Source: Dysgonamonadaceae bacterium (GTDB lineage Bacteria; Bacteroidota; Bacteroidia; Bacteroidales; Azobacteroidaceae). Taken from it: a DNA stretch of 13,697 nucleotides. Under the pieces are notes generated by a model that did not search any database, had not been told where the DNA came from, and saw only the letters and a program-made list of their open reading frames with translations. Location of the stretch: assembly GCA_031256015.1 (NCBI GenBank), contig JAIRRK010000018.1, forward strand, positions 1-13,697, written 5' to 3'. This document shows positions 12,269-13,697 of this stretch, one piece after another (within the stretch, counting starts at the first letter, position 1; each line of letters begins with the position of its first letter). A program made the position numbers and the translations under genes.

Positions 12269-12730
12269 TTATTCAAAAAACGTATCTAATAATTCGATTT
12301 GAGAAGAGAAAACCTGTTCGTTATTTTCTTCCAAATCGTCTAAGACAGACAATATTTCAGTCTGAATGAATAAGATATTTGTATATTTTTCCCCATCAAT
12401 GTAAGCAATGGTTGTTTCCGGCGATTTTTTTGATTCCATTATATTGCTCAAGTTAAACAGGAAAAATAAACATGCAGCTGCAGACAAGGCGAAAATATAC
12501 CATAATCGTTTGTCGGATTTCTTTCGAACGAAAGAATCAGATTGTTCTTTATGCTTCCAAAGGGTTCTTTCCTCGTTAAAATATTGAAAAATAGGCCTGT
12601 ATGATTCAAATTCAACATCGGTTGATTCTTGTCGAAAATAATTTCGAAGAAATTGCTCTTCTTGGAGAGAAGTCTTTCCTTCAAAGTAATTCTCGATTAA
12701 TTGTTGAATATCTTTATTTTTCAAATTCAT
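12269..12730 (-). CDS. Probable membrane anti-sigma factor
   Basis: This 153-residue protein has a cytoplasmic N-terminal part (1-75), one transmembrane helix (about 77-94, WYIFALSAAACLFFLFNL) and a periplasmic tail of about 59 residues. The N-terminal pattern IENYFEGKTSLQEEQFLRNYF (12-32) is common in Bacteroidota proteins encoded directly after ECF sigma factors and thought to hold them at the membrane. It lacks the FecR domain of TonB-linked anti-sigma factors and the His/Cys of a zinc-binding anti-sigma motif. The gene starts 16 bp after the sigma gene. Position and topology carry the call; sigma binding is inferred. Confidence 0.65.
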   Translation of the reverse strand: MNLKNKDIQQLIENYFEGKTSLQEEQFLRNYFRQESTDVEFESYRPIFQYFNEERTLWKHKEQSDSFVRKKSDKRLWYIFALSAAACLFFLFNLSNIMESKKSPETTIAYIDGEKYTNILFIQTEILSVLDDLEENNEQVFSSQIELLDTFFE

Positions 12731-12746
12731 TTCCGTTTTTGTTTAT

Positions 12747-13250
12747 TTACATTTGATAACCGTTTATTTTCATGTATGTTTCCCGCACTTTTTTTCGGGC
12801 CCGCGATAGATTTGTCCGTACTGCATCTACCTGAGTTCCTGTAATTTCCGCGATTTCACTTAATTCATATCCTTCCACATCACGCATTTGAATAATTATT
12901 TTTTGCAATTTAGGAAGTTGCCGGATAATCTGTCTTACAACATTAACAGAGTCCTTTAATTCAACTACCGAATCGGGCGTTTGAGCATTAACTCCCAAAT
13001 GAAAATCGTCGACAGCTACCTGTATTTTCCGAGTCCGTATCCTATCAATACAAATATTTTTCGTCATTTGCATCGCAAATCCCTCCGGATTCTGCAATTT
13101 ATCCAATTCATCATGCATCTGCCAAAGCTTCAGAAAAGCTTCCTGAACAATATCCTCCGCTTCTGCATCATCCTCCATCATTTTAAGCGCGAACGCTAAC
13201 AGTTTCTGCTTGAGAGGAATTATAATCGTTTTGAATTGCGTTATTCTCAT
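12747..13250 (-). CDS. ECF-type RNA polymerase sigma factor
   Basis: This sigma-70 family factor of the extracytoplasmic-function group directs RNA polymerase to a specific regulon. It is 167 residues long, the usual ECF size. Region 2 is at about 12-80 (AEAEDIVQEAFLKLWQ at 30-44, FAMQMTKNICIDRIRTRK at 58-75). Region 4 is at about 105-160 (LPKLQKIIIQMRDVEGYEL, then SEIAEITGTQVDAVRTNLSR with the helix-turn-helix, ending ARKKVRETY). There is no C-terminal extension or SnoaL-like domain. It is first in a four-gene operon with a probable anti-sigma factor, an exported protein and a barrel, a layout that suggests response to an envelope signal. Upstream, no clear housekeeping promoter was found, which would fit self-activation. 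Confidence 0.92.
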   Translation of the reverse strand: MRITQFKTIIIPLKQKLLAFALKMMEDDAEAEDIVQEAFLKLWQMHDELDKLQNPEGFAMQMTKNICIDRIRTRKIQVAVDDFHLGVNAQTPDSVVELKDSVNVVRQIIRQLPKLQKIIIQMRDVEGYELSEIAEITGTQVDAVRTNLSRARKKVRETYMKINGYQM

Positions 13251-13545
13251 CTTTTATATCTTAATGACGAAATAATTCCATAAATGTAACATCAAAATTT
13301 GTTTTTTTAGACATATTTTTATAAAAACGGAACAGATTTATTTAACAACACACTGAATGAATGTAAATTCGATAAGAGAAAACATCACTGCCAGACTTTG
13401 TTTTCTTACTTCGAACTCGCTTTAACTTAGACAAAAATGACCTCTGAATTTTGAACCTGCTATTGTTCTCGTTATTGAATTAATCAAAACTGTTTTGTAC
13501 TTTTGTAGCCCTGATTTAAGATATGTAAAACTTAATATTTAAGCG
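13251..13545. other. Divergent intergenic region between the sigma operon and valS
   Basis: This AT-rich stretch of 295 bp has no ORF of note. The valS promoter is at its right end. On the sigma side only a degenerate TTATTTCG (13268-13275, minus strand) with TTTG (13293-13296) at a 17-bp spacing can be found. An autoregulatory ECF promoter may lie here but cannot be recognised without known consensus sites. Confidence 0.4.
13474..13505 (+). promoter_or_regulatory. Promoter of valS
   Basis: ATTG (13474-13477), 20 bp, then TACTTTTG (13498-13505), a perfect TAnnTTTG and the same octamer as in the purM promoter. Transcription would begin near 13512, leaving about 34 nt of leader. There is no T-box or other tRNA-sensing leader in that space. 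Confidence 0.6.
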
Positions 13546-13697
13546 ATGAAACTTGCAAGTAAGTACAATCCGTCCGACATCGAGTCGAAGTGGTATCAGT
13601 ATTGGTTAGACAACAAATTTTTTCATTCCGAACCGGATGAACGTACACCATACACTATCGTCATTCCGCCGCCAAACGTTACGGGCGTTTTGCACAT
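13546..13697 (+). CDS. valS: Valyl-tRNA synthetase, partial (3' end outside window)
   Basis: This class I synthetase charges tRNA-Val. Only the first 50 codons are present, translating to [20 protein letters not shown], then [13 protein letters not shown] near the end. The KYNP start, the ESKWYQYW helix and the [10 protein letters not shown] block leading into the HIGH motif are diagnostic of ValRS. The related IleRS and LeuRS have different residues before the HIGH motif. The window ends inside that motif. The start codon is fixed by the promoter about 40 bp upstream and by normal N-terminal length. Confidence 0.93.
   Translation, partial: MKLASKYNPSDIESKWYQYWLDNKFFHSEPDERTPYTIVIPPPNVTGVLH

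Noticed and set aside
13251..13545. T-box or other leader upstream of valS
   Set aside because: The mapped promoter leaves only about 34 nt of leader, too short for a tRNA-sensing structure.

Overview
The window looks like a chromosomal segment from a Bacteroidota member, most likely order Bacteroidales. Three things support this. The clear promoters fit the Bacteroidota pattern (TTTG-like -33, TAnnTTTG -7). No start codon has a convincing Shine-Dalgarno sequence. The surface proteins are typical of the phylum: a CotH protein with a type IX secretion (T9SS) C-terminal sorting domain, a FISUMP-domain protein and an OmpW/OMP_b-brl-type barrel. TGA serves as a normal stop (etfB, purM). The genus cannot be fixed by eye.

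Layout, left to right. Minus strand, 1-3552: electron transfer flavoprotein genes etfA (cut by the window edge) and etfB, with their own promoter and a leader of about 155 nt, then argS (arginyl-tRNA synthetase). Plus strand, 3743-5416: a secreted CotH-family kinase-like protein with a T9SS sorting domain, divergent from argS across a 190-bp gap that holds a perfect 12-bp inverted repeat. Its stop codon is followed directly by three 23-bp tandem hairpins. Minus strand, 5550-8180: a large exported protein made of a polymorphic-outer-membrane-protein-like beta-helix and a FISUMP domain. It is visibly more GC-rich than its neighbours and ends at a rho-independent terminator. Next comes a 690-bp gene-free stretch (8181-8873) with a second, unrelated 23-bp tandem array and several long hairpins. 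Plus strand, 8874-11001: purM (purine synthesis) and a YhcC/YtqA-type radical SAM gene in a probable two-gene operon. Minus strand, 10998-13250: a four-gene operon read as ECF sigma factor, probable anti-sigma factor, small exported protein and outer-membrane beta-barrel. Plus strand, from 13546: the first 50 codons of valS (valyl-tRNA synthetase).

The housekeeping genes (etfBA, argS, purM, valS) are conventional. The accessory interest lies at 3550-8870: two secreted surface-type proteins in convergent orientation, with repeat arrays of identical period on either side of the second one. The sigma/anti-sigma/barrel operon is a plausible self-contained envelope regulatory unit. I found no tRNA, rRNA, CRISPR array, transposase or integrase. 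I do not see a clear new system. The best candidates for something undescribed are the structured repeats at 5417-5485 and 8415-8721, and the beta-helix/FISUMP protein.
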